This document shows, in pieces, positions 15,579 through 22,930 of a DNA stretch of 33,750 nt (its first letter is position 1; each line of letters opens with the position of its first letter). The DNA is taken from contig JASLCM010000265.1 of assembly GCA_030151845.1 (NCBI GenBank), forward strand, positions 1-33,750, written 5' to 3'. Under the pieces are notes generated by a model that made no database searches, was not told where the DNA came from, and was given only the letters and a program-made list of their open reading frames with translations. The position numbers were made by a program, and so were the translations under genes. The stretch comes from Bacteroides sp. (GTDB taxonomy: Bacteria > Bacteroidota > Bacteroidia > Bacteroidales > Bacteroidaceae).

Positions 15579-16171
15579 AACTCTCTTGATTTCTCGCCTA
15601 AATAACCTCCATGGTGGCGCTTTGAGTACTCCTCTATGGAAAATTTGGTTTGCTTCATGGTTTGAACAACTAGAATGTCTCCTATTACCGTCATAGCTGT
15701 TGTAGAGGTAGTAGGTGTCATACCTAAAAGACAAACCTCTTTGGGGTTGCCTGTGTAGAGTGTAACATTGGCCTCTTTAGCTAGTGGGCTATCTACAGAT
15801 CCTGTGATAACTATAAACTTAAGCTTTGGGTTCAAGTGATGAGCTAATCGTGTTAATTCTACAATCTCTCTTGTTTTACCCGAGTTAGAGATGAGTAAGA
15901 GTAGGTCATTTTCTTGTAATACCCCTAAATCTCCATGTTGAGCTTCACTTGGATGGAGAAATACAGCGGGTACTCCTGTTGAACAGAATGTCGTAGCTAT
16001 ATTCATAGCTATTTGTCCAGCTTTCCCCATTCCAGAAGTTACTAGCTTTCCCTTTTTTAAATGCACTTGATCAACAATAAGCTTAACTGCCTCTTCGTAT
16101 GCATCAGTAATAGGGATATTGAGTACTGCTTCAGCTTCCTTTTTTAGAAGTTCTTGAATTGAATCAATCAT
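15566..16171 (-). CDS. SIS-domain sugar isomerase, probable single-domain D-arabinose-5-phosphate isomerase
   Basis: The 201-residue protein is a single SIS domain of the KpsF/GutQ/KdsD type: KGKLVTSGMGKAGQIAMNIA (37-56), then FCSTGVPAVFLHPSEAQHGD and LLISNSGKTREIVELTRLA. It ends EYSKRHHGGYLGEKSRELC, which corresponds to the end of the KdsD SIS domain; the two CBS domains of E. coli KdsD (about 328 residues) are absent. A single-domain isomerase that makes arabinose-5-phosphate for Kdo is known from Bacteroides fragilis, so this role is inferred. A 6-phospho-3-hexuloisomerase is a less likely alternative. It is paired with a PfkB kinase (13-nt overlap) and has a TACCTTTG box 34 nt upstream. 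Confidence 0.85.
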   Translation of the reverse strand: MIDSIQELLKKEAEAVLNIPITDAYEEAVKLIVDQVHLKKGKLVTSGMGKAGQIAMNIATTFCSTGVPAVFLHPSEAQHGDLGVLQENDLLLLISNSGKTREIVELTRLAHHLNPKLKFIVITGSVDSPLAKEANVTLYTGNPKEVCLLGMTPTTSTTAMTVIGDILVVQTMKQTKFSIEEYSKRHHGGYLGEKSRELCEK

Positions 16172-16205
16172 TTTATTGCAACAAATTAGTAAGTGATAAT
16201 TTCTC

Positions 16206-16213
16206 CAAAGGTA
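16206..16213 (-). promoter_or_regulatory. -7 promoter element (TACCTTTG) for the isomerase-kinase pair
   Basis: Exact TAnnTTTG match 34 nt upstream of the isomerase start codon. No clear -33 TTG is visible. Confidence 0.5.
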
Positions 16214-16249
16214 ATCACAACTTACTTATTATTCGATAAACCTTTAGAG

Positions 16250-16282
16250 TAAAGTCCTTTTTTAATATTAAAACAGACTTTA
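16250..16282. repeat. Nested AT-rich inverted repeat
   Basis: Outer arms TAAAGTC and GACTTTA flank an inner perfect 14-bp palindrome TTTTAATATTAAAA (16260-16273), giving an almost complete 33-base hairpin or cruciform. The function is unknown. Confidence 0.55.
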
Positions 16283-16433
16283 ATAGCGAATATAAACAAT
16301 TATTTATATACGAGTATTATTTAGGGTAGCATACCTTATTGGTTGGGGAATTTTCTATAAAAACTTACTATTATTTGGCTGCAATCATTAAATGTTTCAG
16401 GTGAAATGGTAAACTTACTTTGCTGAAAAGCTG

Positions 16434-16472
16434 CTTTAGGTTTGGGAGAATTTTATATTCTTAGCCCTAAAG
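16434..16472 (+). repeat. Inverted repeat upstream of the M16 peptidase gene
   Basis: CTTTAGG (16434-16440) pairs with CCTAAAG (16466-16472), and inside it GAAT pairs with ATTC. The outer left arm overlaps a second exact TAnnTTTG box (TAGGTTTG, 16437-16444). It could be a protein-binding site or a leader structure. Confidence 0.4.
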
Positions 16473-16498
16473 ATTAGAGTGAAGTGTGATAAAAGTCC

Positions 16499-16506
16499 TA
16501 TTTTTG
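16499..16506 (+). promoter_or_regulatory. -7 promoter element (TATTTTTG) for the M16 peptidase
   Basis: Exact TAnnTTTG match 17 nt before the ATG at 16524. Its position supports that ATG over the longer GTG-initiated reading at 16479, which would place the promoter inside the gene. Confidence 0.5.
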
Positions 16507-16523
16507 TACCAAGCATATTAAGA

Positions 16524-17744
16524 ATGAAACATTACCACTATACTCTTTCTAATGGATTGCGAATTATATATGAACCTACTGTGAGCAATGTTGCTTACTG
16601 TGGTTTTATTGTAAACGCGGGAACTCGTGATGAAAATGAAGATGAGCAGGGAATGGCACACTTTATTGAGCATATGTTGTTTAAAGGGACAGCACATCGA
16701 AAGGCTTGGCATATTTTAAATCGAATGGAGAGTGTGGGAGGGGAGTTAAATGCATATACTACGAAGGAGGAGACTGTGATCTATTCTGCTTTCTTAACGG
16801 CATATTTCTCAAGAGCATTTGAACTACTTACTGATATTGTTTTTTACTCTAGTTTCCCTCAAAAAGAGCTGGAAAAAGAGAAGAAAGTGGTCTTAGATGA
16901 AATAAGAAGCTACGAGGATGTTCCCTCTGACTTGATTTTTGATGAGTATGAGGAGCTTATGTTTGAAGGACACGCTTTAGGTAAGCCGATACTTGGTACT
17001 CCACAGTCGGTTCAAACCTTTGACGTAGAGAAAACTACTGCTTATTATCGTCGCTTTTATAGGCCTGATAATATGGTTTTTTTTGTGCGAGGAAATCTAG
17101 ACTTTAAAAAAATTGTAAGACAAGCAGAACAGCTGCTTTACCTCCCCAAGAGTAGTAGAAATATACCTGCCAGACAGGAACCTACGGAACTTGTGGTTGC
17201 TAGTAAAAAAGTAAAGAGAGATACCTCACAGGCACATGTTGTTCTTGGACACCATACTTTTGGATTACATGATAGTAGACGTTTAGCATTTAGTTTGCTC
17301 AATAACATTTTAGGAGGACCAGGAATGAATAGTAGGCTAAATGTCTCGTTGCGTGAACAGGAGGGGCTGGTTTACTCGATCGAATCCAATTTAACACTTT
17401 ACTCCGATAGTGGCTTATTCTCTATCTATTTTGGAACAAATCCAGAAGATTATGCGCACTGTTTAGATTTAATTCATTTTGAACTAAAACGACTCCGTAC
17501 TCGAAAATTATCCAGCTTTCAATTGAACAAGGCAAAAAAACAATTTATTGGACAGCTCGCTATGTTGTCCGATCAGAATGAAAGTGCAGCTATTGGTTTA
17601 GGTCGTAGTTATCTACACTACAACCGATACAACGCTTTGGAGGATGTTTTGGATAAAATAGAGAAGATAGAGAGTACAGATCTTTTATCATTAGCGAATG
17701 AGTTTCTTCATGAAGACAAACAGGTATCACTCTCTTACTTGTAG
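16524..17744 (+). CDS. M16-family zinc metallopeptidase (processing-peptidase-like)
   Basis: The 406-residue protein is an insulinase-type (M16B-like) peptidase. The inverted zinc motif HFIEH (His46, Glu49, His50) lies in GMAHFIEHMLFKGT. The distal zinc ligand is probably Glu126 in VVLDEI, 76 residues after His50 as in the family. The substrate-binding half contains the GGPGMNSRL and REQEGLVYSI stretches. There is no evident signal peptide, so it probably acts in the cytoplasm, although some bacterial relatives are periplasmic. The start at 16524 (MKHYHYTLSNGLRII) matches family N-termini. It is monocistronic, and its 3' end overlaps the convergent WbqC-like gene by 10 nt. Confidence 0.92.
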   Translation: MKHYHYTLSNGLRIIYEPTVSNVAYCGFIVNAGTRDENEDEQGMAHFIEHMLFKGTAHRKAWHILNRMESVGGELNAYTTKEETVIYSAFLTAYFSRAFELLTDIVFYSSFPQKELEKEKKVVLDEIRSYEDVPSDLIFDEYEELMFEGHALGKPILGTPQSVQTFDVEKTTAYYRRFYRPDNMVFFVRGNLDFKKIVRQAEQLLYLPKSSRNIPARQEPTELVVASKKVKRDTSQAHVVLGHHTFGLHDSRRLAFSLLNNILGGPGMNSRLNVSLREQEGLVYSIESNLTLYSDSGLFSIYFGTNPEDYAHCLDLIHFELKRLRTRKLSSFQLNKAKKQFIGQLAMLSDQNESAAIGLGRSYLHYNRYNALEDVLDKIEKIESTDLLSLANEFLHEDKQVSLSYL

Positions 17745-18382
17745 CTTGTTGTTAGTAAAACAAGGCTTTCTGGTCCCATATTAAAAAGTAGGTCAATGAT
17801 ACTAAGATTACTACAGAATTTATACTTATGCCTAAACACCTGGTAATAGGGTAGGCTAATAAAGTTGGGGTCTATACTCTCCTCTATTTTCGGGTGAATA
17901 AGCTCTCTAAAGTCATCTTTATCCTTGCTAGGAGTTTCAAGATACTCTGTGGTAAGCTGCCAGTTGGGATCAATGTCTATTAAATCACAGATGAGTGTTA
18001 AGAGATCAAGATTATAGTCTAAGAGGTAGGTATATTTTTTTTCATAAAAAGGAGCGAAATAATCTTGGTAATAAAGAAAATAAGGGGTGTTGTTATATGC
18101 CGATTCAATGGCATTCCAGTGTTGATGTCGCCAATTATCATGCTCTGATATTTTAACCTCTTTCATTTTTACCTTTTTGCTCTCTTTTTCTACAGGGATT
18201 GAGAGGCTTAAAGGGCCATTTGGGGATAAAATTTGGCATCTGTTTCTATAGGTTTGTTTGTTGTAGTTATCAAACTGCTCAATAAGAACCTCCTTATATT
18301 TGATTAATTTGGTGAAGTACTGAATAGGAGGAAGATAGGCAGAACTAAGTATGGCTGTTTTTATCTCTTCTTGGGTAGGCAT
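17735..18382 (-). CDS. WbqC-like family protein
   Basis: The 215-residue protein has the WbqC-like pattern: LSSAYLPPIQYFTKLIKY near residue 12, EQFDNYNKQTYRNRCQI near 34, LSIPVE, then HDNWRHQHWNAIESAYNNTP near 82 and YYQDYFAPFYEKKY. WbqC-like proteins occur in polysaccharide and natural-product clusters, where some are thought to help transfer amino or acyl groups; the reaction is not established here. It is the last gene of the run dapB > lepB > lepB-like > wbqC-like, 4 nt after the lepB-like stop. This linkage to signal peptidases suggests an envelope role, but that is inference. Confidence 0.85.
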   Translation of the reverse strand: MPTQEEIKTAILSSAYLPPIQYFTKLIKYKEVLIEQFDNYNKQTYRNRCQILSPNGPLSLSIPVEKESKKVKMKEVKISEHDNWRHQHWNAIESAYNNTPYFLYYQDYFAPFYEKKYTYLLDYNLDLLTLICDLIDIDPNWQLTTEYLETPSKDKDDFRELIHPKIEESIDPNFISLPYYQVFRHKYKFCSNLSIIDLLFNMGPESLVLLTTSYK

Positions 18383-18386
18383 AAAT

Positions 18387-19298
18387 TTAGTTTACAAGTT
18401 TAAGAATTCGGTTCCATCGAATAGTGCCTGGAGGTGTGGTTCTTTTTGAAAACCAAATGAAAGAGGCTTTTCCGATAATGTGGTCCTTGGGAACAAAACC
18501 AAAGAATCTAGAGTCCATAATATTTTCCATTGTGTTGGAGCCCACCCAAAAGTACTCTTTCTGAAAACTAACTTTTGTAACAGGCTTTTTATTCAAATAG
18601 AATTGATTATTGATAATGGCGACCTCCTGATTCTCGTGAATAAGTAGTGTATTTCTTAATAATGTTTGGTTGAAAGGGGTAATTGTGATGGAATCTCCAG
18701 CTCGAGGAATAACAAGAGGATACAATTGCCTTGTTTTTTGTATAGGAGTTAATGCAAGTGTGTGATCTGATTTTTGCTGGGTTAGATAATATTCATATCT
18801 ACTAAGAACTACTTGATGCGGAGAGTTGTGTTTTATACTACTCGTCTCTATTTGCAAGAGAGAAAGAATCGAGTCGAGAAGTGGCTTTTGCTCTAAACGG
18901 AAGGTATACAACTGTTTATAATCAGGATGTAAACCTTGGGTTAGCTCTTGAGCTGTAAATAGAGAGTCGACCCAGAGAGTATCTCCAGGAACACCTATAC
19001 ACCGACTAATGAAGTGCTCTTTCTTAGGAAGAGGAAGGCTTGAGTTTTTCGGATTATTAAAAAGAACAATGTCATTTTTAGTCACCTCTTTCTCTCTCCA
19101 TCGGGCACTAAATCCTAATGAATTTGTACGAAAACCATAGCTCCATTTATTTATGATTACTCGATCACCAGGAAGGAGGGAATTCTCCATTCCAGAAGAA
19201 GGTATTGTACATGAGGAGAATAAAAAAGTGCGTAGCAAGAATACGAGTATTCCTGCTACAGCTAAAGAATAGAGCCATTTTAACCCTTTTCTCATCAT
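18387..19298 (-). CDS. Signal peptidase I homologue lacking the catalytic Ser/Lys dyad
   Basis: The 303-residue S26 homologue has one N-terminal membrane segment (about 10-28). It aligns closely with its neighbour LepB. In the serine box it reads IPSSGMENSL where active enzymes have PSxSMxPTL, so Gly36 occupies the serine position, though Ser35 is adjacent. In the lysine box it reads HFISRCIGVPGD where LepB has NYVKRCLALPGD, so Ser98 replaces the general-base lysine. The GDN box is GSN (253-255), though DSR is kept. The fold is therefore present but the dyad is missing; I checked the codons. Its ATG directly follows the LepB stop codon (TAAATG), implying coupling. A tandem duplication that became a partner or pseudoenzyme is likely. 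Confidence 0.88.
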   Translation of the reverse strand: MMRKGLKWLYSLAVAGILVFLLRTFLFSSCTIPSSGMENSLLPGDRVIINKWSYGFRTNSLGFSARWREKEVTKNDIVLFNNPKNSSLPLPKKEHFISRCIGVPGDTLWVDSLFTAQELTQGLHPDYKQLYTFRLEQKPLLDSILSLLQIETSSIKHNSPHQVVLSRYEYYLTQQKSDHTLALTPIQKTRQLYPLVIPRAGDSITITPFNQTLLRNTLLIHENQEVAIINNQFYLNKKPVTKVSFQKEYFWVGSNTMENIMDSRFFGFVPKDHIIGKASFIWFSKRTTPPGTIRWNRILKLVN

Positions 19299-20783
19299 TT
19301 AATGAACAAATTTAAAGAACCTATTCCATCTGATTTTTCCGTCGAACCAGCCTTTGTCTTTATCTAGGGATAACCAAACGACTATCGGTTTACCTACAAT
19401 GTGATCTTCCGGAACAAAACCCCAATACCTTGAATCAGCCGAGTTGTGTCTGTTATCGCCCATCATCCAAAAGTAATCCATAGTAAAGGTGTAGCTTTCT
19501 CTCTTTTCTCCATTAATATAGATCCCATCTTCTCTTTTCTCAAGGGAATTTCCCTCATAAGCAACAATGCATCTCTCATATAAAGGTAGGTTGTCGTAAG
19601 TAAGAGGTATAGTTTCTCCCTTTTTAGGAATCCATAGAGGACCGTAGTTGTTGCGATCCCACTGGTGTTTTTTATTGAGAGGATAAAGAACACTACCATA
19701 GAGTTCTGGCTCCATCACAATCTTGCTAACTAGCTTTTTATTGGCTGCTAGGGATTGGTGCATCTTTTTTGTAAGAGGTAGATGGTAGATTGGAGCTAAT
19801 CTATTGTGTTGATCAAGCGTAGTTAAGCCAATTTTAGCAAGTTCTTGCTCCCAGCCAGAGTGAGGTGAAAGCAAAATTTGGTCATCTTTACTAATTCCTA
19901 AATCTTCAAAAATACTTTCGGGAATGATTGCTCCATTAGTTTGTACAAAGTAGTTAAACTGTACTCCTTCGATAGCTTCTTGAGGAACTCCATTAATATA
20001 AACAACCCCCTCTTTTAGTTCAAAAGTGTCACCTGGAAGAGCTAAGCAACGTTTTACATAGTTTTCTCTTCTATCTACGGGTCTATAGATGGTTTTTCCG
20101 TAAATGGATGAGGCCTGTTTGATGCGTTCACTACCTAAGTTATATATCTGTTCATACACCTTAGTTTGCTCATACAAACTTAGACTATCCCATTCGGTAG
20201 TTGGTTTATAGTTTTTTTTACCCTCTTCGTAAGCTAAGCTATAAAAATCTGTATGTTGAAAATGTGTAGCTACAGTATCTCCAGCAGGAAAATTAAAGAC
20301 AACAATATCATTTCTTTTTATTTTTCCCCATCCTGAAACTCTTTTGTAAGGCCACTGTGGCCATTCAATGTAGGATTTACTGCCGGTTATGGGCATGGTA
20401 TGTTGTGTTAATGGCATAGAGAGAGGAGTGTTAGGCACTCTAGGTCCATAACTTACTTTACTTACATAAAGATAGTCTCCTACGAGTAGTGTCTTTTCTA
20501 ACGATGATGAGGGTATTTGATAGTTTTGAAAGACAAAGGTATTGACAAAGTAGACTGCAATGAGAGCAAATACAATTGCATCAACCCAGCCCATAATACC
20601 TTTTACCAAGGGATTGGTACTCTTTTTCCAAAAAGTCCAAGGAATGTACTTGGTTATGTAGGCATCGAATAGCAATGGGAGAATAAGCAGGCCCAACCAA
20701 CTTTTAACCCAGATGAGAAAAAGAAGGTAGAGCGCTAAAACGATGCCAAACTTTATCCATTGTTTGCGTTGAATGTTTTTCAT
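19299..20783 (-). CDS. lepB: Signal peptidase I (active-type)
   Basis: LepB cleaves signal peptides of exported proteins at the outer face of the inner membrane. The 494-residue protein has hydrophobic segments near 12-40 and 66-85. The catalytic Ser94 lies in QIPSSSLEKTLLVGD, Lys244 in NYVKRCLALPGD, and the GDN box is MMGDNRHNSADSRYWGF (440-456). It is longer than E. coli LepB (324 residues), mostly through a roughly 100-residue insert between serine and lysine boxes and another before the GDN box; long forms are usual in Bacteroidales as far as I recall. It lies 6 nt after dapB and is followed immediately by the degenerate paralogue; the shared ending IRWNR...K.V supports duplication. Confidence 0.95.
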   Translation of the reverse strand: MKNIQRKQWIKFGIVLALYLLFLIWVKSWLGLLILPLLFDAYITKYIPWTFWKKSTNPLVKGIMGWVDAIVFALIAVYFVNTFVFQNYQIPSSSLEKTLLVGDYLYVSKVSYGPRVPNTPLSMPLTQHTMPITGSKSYIEWPQWPYKRVSGWGKIKRNDIVVFNFPAGDTVATHFQHTDFYSLAYEEGKKNYKPTTEWDSLSLYEQTKVYEQIYNLGSERIKQASSIYGKTIYRPVDRRENYVKRCLALPGDTFELKEGVVYINGVPQEAIEGVQFNYFVQTNGAIIPESIFEDLGISKDDQILLSPHSGWEQELAKIGLTTLDQHNRLAPIYHLPLTKKMHQSLAANKKLVSKIVMEPELYGSVLYPLNKKHQWDRNNYGPLWIPKKGETIPLTYDNLPLYERCIVAYEGNSLEKREDGIYINGEKRESYTFTMDYFWMMGDNRHNSADSRYWGFVPEDHIVGKPIVVWLSLDKDKGWFDGKIRWNRFFKFVH

Positions 20784-20789
20784 GAAGGT

Positions 20790-21512
20790 CTATTTTAAGA
20801 AAGGAAATAAATCGTTCATACCCAAGAAGCCTTGATGTTTCGCAGTAAACTCTGCAGCCAACACAGCGCCAATCGCAAATCCTTTTCTGCTTTTTGCTTC
20901 ATGGGTGATGGTTATAGTGTCTGCTTCAGAACTGTATTGAACAGAATGAATGCCTGGAACTTCACCTTCACGAATAGAGTGTATTGCTAAATCTGTAGGA
21001 GACTCCTCTTTTTCTTTGGTCCATTGACTTTTTCGCTCTAGCTCCTTAAGGATACCTTCGGCTAAAGTAATGGCAGTTCCACTAGGAGCGTCTAGCTTAT
21101 GCATGTGGTGAGTCTCCGTCATTGAGACATCGTAGTCGTTAAACTGATTCATTATTTTTGCCAAGTGAGAGTTTACTGCCGAGAAAATAGCAACTCCAAG
21201 GCTAAAATTAGATGACCAAAAAAGGGTATTCCCATTTTTACATCTCGCTTTAATCTCCTCTTGGTGTTTATCCAACCAGCCAGTGGTTCCTGAGACAACC
21301 TTAACTCCTGCTTCAAAGGCTTTTATGTAGTTTGAATAGGCAGAGTCTGGTCGAGTAAACTCAATAGCAACATCTGCACTTTTAAACTCTTTGCTTGAGA
21401 AATCTTGAGCGTTATTGACATCAATAACGGAAACTATTTTGTGGCCTCGGCTAAGAGCTACCTTTTCGATCTCTTTGCCCATTTTGCCGTATCCAATTAA
21501 TGCTATATTCAT
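20790..21512 (-). CDS. dapB: 4-hydroxy-tetrahydrodipicolinate reductase
   Basis: DapB reduces hydroxy-tetrahydrodipicolinate with NAD(P)H in the diaminopimelate/lysine pathway, feeding peptidoglycan synthesis. The 240-residue protein has the nucleotide-binding loop ALIGYGKMGKEIE (GYGKMG at 7-12), the stretch VVSGTTGWL, and the catalytic and substrate motif ETHHMHKLDAPSGTA with His and Lys. Its length is shorter than E. coli (273), as in other Bacteroidota. It heads the run dapB > lepB > lepB-like > WbqC-like; the leader carries a TATCTTTG box 38 nt upstream, in a gap shared with the divergent DUF2851 gene. Confidence 0.95.
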   Translation of the reverse strand: MNIALIGYGKMGKEIEKVALSRGHKIVSVIDVNNAQDFSSKEFKSADVAIEFTRPDSAYSNYIKAFEAGVKVVSGTTGWLDKHQEEIKARCKNGNTLFWSSNFSLGVAIFSAVNSHLAKIMNQFNDYDVSMTETHHMHKLDAPSGTAITLAEGILKELERKSQWTKEKEESPTDLAIHSIREGEVPGIHSVQYSSEADTITITHEAKSRKGFAIGAVLAAEFTAKHQGFLGMNDLFPFLK

Positions 21513-21550
21513 AATGTTAATATACTTACTTTTATGGGATGTTTATAATG

Positions 21551-21558
21551 CAAAGATA
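21551..21558 (-). promoter_or_regulatory. -7 promoter element (TATCTTTG) for dapB-lepB
   Basis: Exact TAnnTTTG match 38 nt upstream of dapB. The opposing plus-strand -7 box starts only 10 nt away (21569), so the two promoters overlap. Confidence 0.5.
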
Positions 21559-21568
21559 AGATTTTTAT

Positions 21569-21576
21569 TAAATTTG
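21569..21576 (+). promoter_or_regulatory. -7 promoter element (TAAATTTG) for the DUF2851 gene
   Basis: Exact TAnnTTTG match 23 nt before the ATG at 21600. The region where its -33 box must lie is covered by the dapB promoter. Confidence 0.45.
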
Positions 21577-21599
21577 TTAAGCGATTATCAACTTGTTAT

Positions 21600-22889
21600 A
21601 TGGAGCTGTTATTGCACTATTTGTGGAAAAATAAATTTTTTCCACAGCAAAATCAAAAAACGACCAATGGTACTCCTATAGAGATCATTGATGTTGGTCA
21701 GCCTAATTATAATGCGGGGCCAGACTTTTTTAACTCAAAAGTAAAAATTGATGGTTGTACGTGGGCTGGCAATATTGAGATTCATAATCGTTCCTCTGAA
21801 TGGAGAAAACATGGACACCACACAGATAGTCGATATAACTCGGTCATCCTTCATGTTGTATTAGTGGCTGATGTAGAGGTTTCTAATGCTTTAGGAAATA
21901 CAATTCCACAATTTGTTTTACCTCTAGCCAACTTACTCGAAAGGAAGGCTGATGAACTTTTGAGTAAAAGTAGGTTGCCTAAATGTTACGCTTCCCTTCC
22001 TTCTCTAAAGAAGATAGATCTACTTGCTTGGTTAGATGCATTACTAATTGAACGTTTGGAAGAACGAGCTGTTATTTTATACGAATGGCTAGTTGCTGTG
22101 AACTTTAGATGGAGTGATGTATTATTTATCTCTCTGTCTCGCTCCTTTGGCTTGGGAGTAAATAGCTTTTGCTTTGAGCAATGGGCCTTATCTCTCCCTT
22201 TTCATGCCTTAGATAAGCACAGAGATAATTTATTTCAGTTAGAGGCTATTTTTTTTGGTATGGCTGGAGTCTTTGAACAGAAAGATCTTGTTTTAGATGC
22301 TTATGCTAGAGCGTTAGAGAAAGAGTATAACTTCCTCTCTTATAAATTTGGGCTAACGTGTTGTAAGGGGTTAGACTGGAAAATGTTTAAGATAAGACCT
22401 CAGGCTTTTCCTTATTTAAAGATAGCTCAACTAGCCTATATCTATTCTCATTTACCTCTTTTAGTCTCCTCCTTCTTAACTGTAAAGGATGAAAGGAGCT
22501 TAGCTCTCCTCCTTAAGGTTGGAACCTCATCTTATTGGGAAAATCACTTTCGATTTGCTGCAGAAACGAAAAGAAAAAAGGTGGGGATAGGTAAAAAAAT
22601 AATTTCGTTAGTTTTTATAAATACTATAGTGCCCTTTGTTTATCTTTATGGAAAGAACAGACCTCACTCAGAGTTTTGTGAGCAGGCTGTAGGTCTGTTA
22701 GAAAAGGTTAAGGCTGAAGATAATTACATTACGCGGGCATGGAGATCCTCTGGTGTAATACTAGAGAGTGCAGCAGACTCTCAGGCGATACTACAGTTGG
22801 ATAAAAGGTATTGCAGTGCAAAGAAGTGTCTTTATTGTAGAATAGGGTTTATTCATCTTAAGGGTGCTTGCTTATCGGCTAAAAAATAG
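21600..22889 (+). CDS. DUF2851 family protein
   Basis: The 429-residue protein matches the DUF2851 family, which I know mainly from Bacteroidota. Recognisable parts are the start MELLLHYLWKNKFFP, VGQPNYNAGPDFFNSKVKID near residue 33, WAGNIEIHNRSSEW, HGHHTDSRYNSVILHVV near 73, and a C-terminal cysteine group CSAKKCLYCRIGFIHLKG near residue 406. The CxxxxCxxC-like end could bind a metal. No biochemical role is established to my knowledge. It is divergent from dapB with overlapping promoters and is followed after 41 nt by a DUF4348 gene. A perfect 10-bp inverted repeat lies in its early codons (21622-21646). Confidence 0.85.
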   Translation: MELLLHYLWKNKFFPQQNQKTTNGTPIEIIDVGQPNYNAGPDFFNSKVKIDGCTWAGNIEIHNRSSEWRKHGHHTDSRYNSVILHVVLVADVEVSNALGNTIPQFVLPLANLLERKADELLSKSRLPKCYASLPSLKKIDLLAWLDALLIERLEERAVILYEWLVAVNFRWSDVLFISLSRSFGLGVNSFCFEQWALSLPFHALDKHRDNLFQLEAIFFGMAGVFEQKDLVLDAYARALEKEYNFLSYKFGLTCCKGLDWKMFKIRPQAFPYLKIAQLAYIYSHLPLLVSSFLTVKDERSLALLLKVGTSSYWENHFRFAAETKRKKVGIGKKIISLVFINTIVPFVYLYGKNRPHSEFCEQAVGLLEKVKAEDNYITRAWRSSGVILESAADSQAILQLDKRYCSAKKCLYCRIGFIHLKGACLSAKK

Positions 22890-22930
22890 CTTTTTAGTCA
22901 AAATATTTATAATCCTTTCAATTTATATGT

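Larger units (their letters stand above)
16172..16523. other. Longest gene-free gap; divergent promoters and inverted repeats
   Basis: This 352-base gap separates the isomerase (leftward) from the M16 peptidase (rightward). It holds -7 boxes for both sides and two inverted-repeat structures (16250-16282 and 16434-16472). I see no convincing short gene. It is AT-rich, and an unannotated small RNA is possible but unproven. Confidence 0.6.

Noticed and set aside
15579..15734. 52-codon upstream extension of the PfkB kinase frame
   Set aside because: It overlaps the SIS isomerase in another frame and has no PfkB similarity; the ATG at 15578 gives the normal family N-terminus.
16393..16408. parS-like sequence TGTTTCAGGTGAAATG
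   Set aside because: It has three mismatches to parS, one of them in the central CACGTG core needed for ParB binding; possibly a decayed site, not called.
16479..16523. GTG-initiated extension of the M16 peptidase
   Set aside because: The -7 box TATTTTTG (16499-16506) lies inside it and the family N-terminus begins at the ATG at 16524.
21622..21646. Perfect 10-bp inverted repeat (TGTGGAAAAA ... TTTTTCCACA) with 5-nt spacer
   Set aside because: It lies in codons for the conserved LWKNKFFP start of DUF2851; coding constraint in AT-rich DNA explains it well enough, although an operator role is not excluded.
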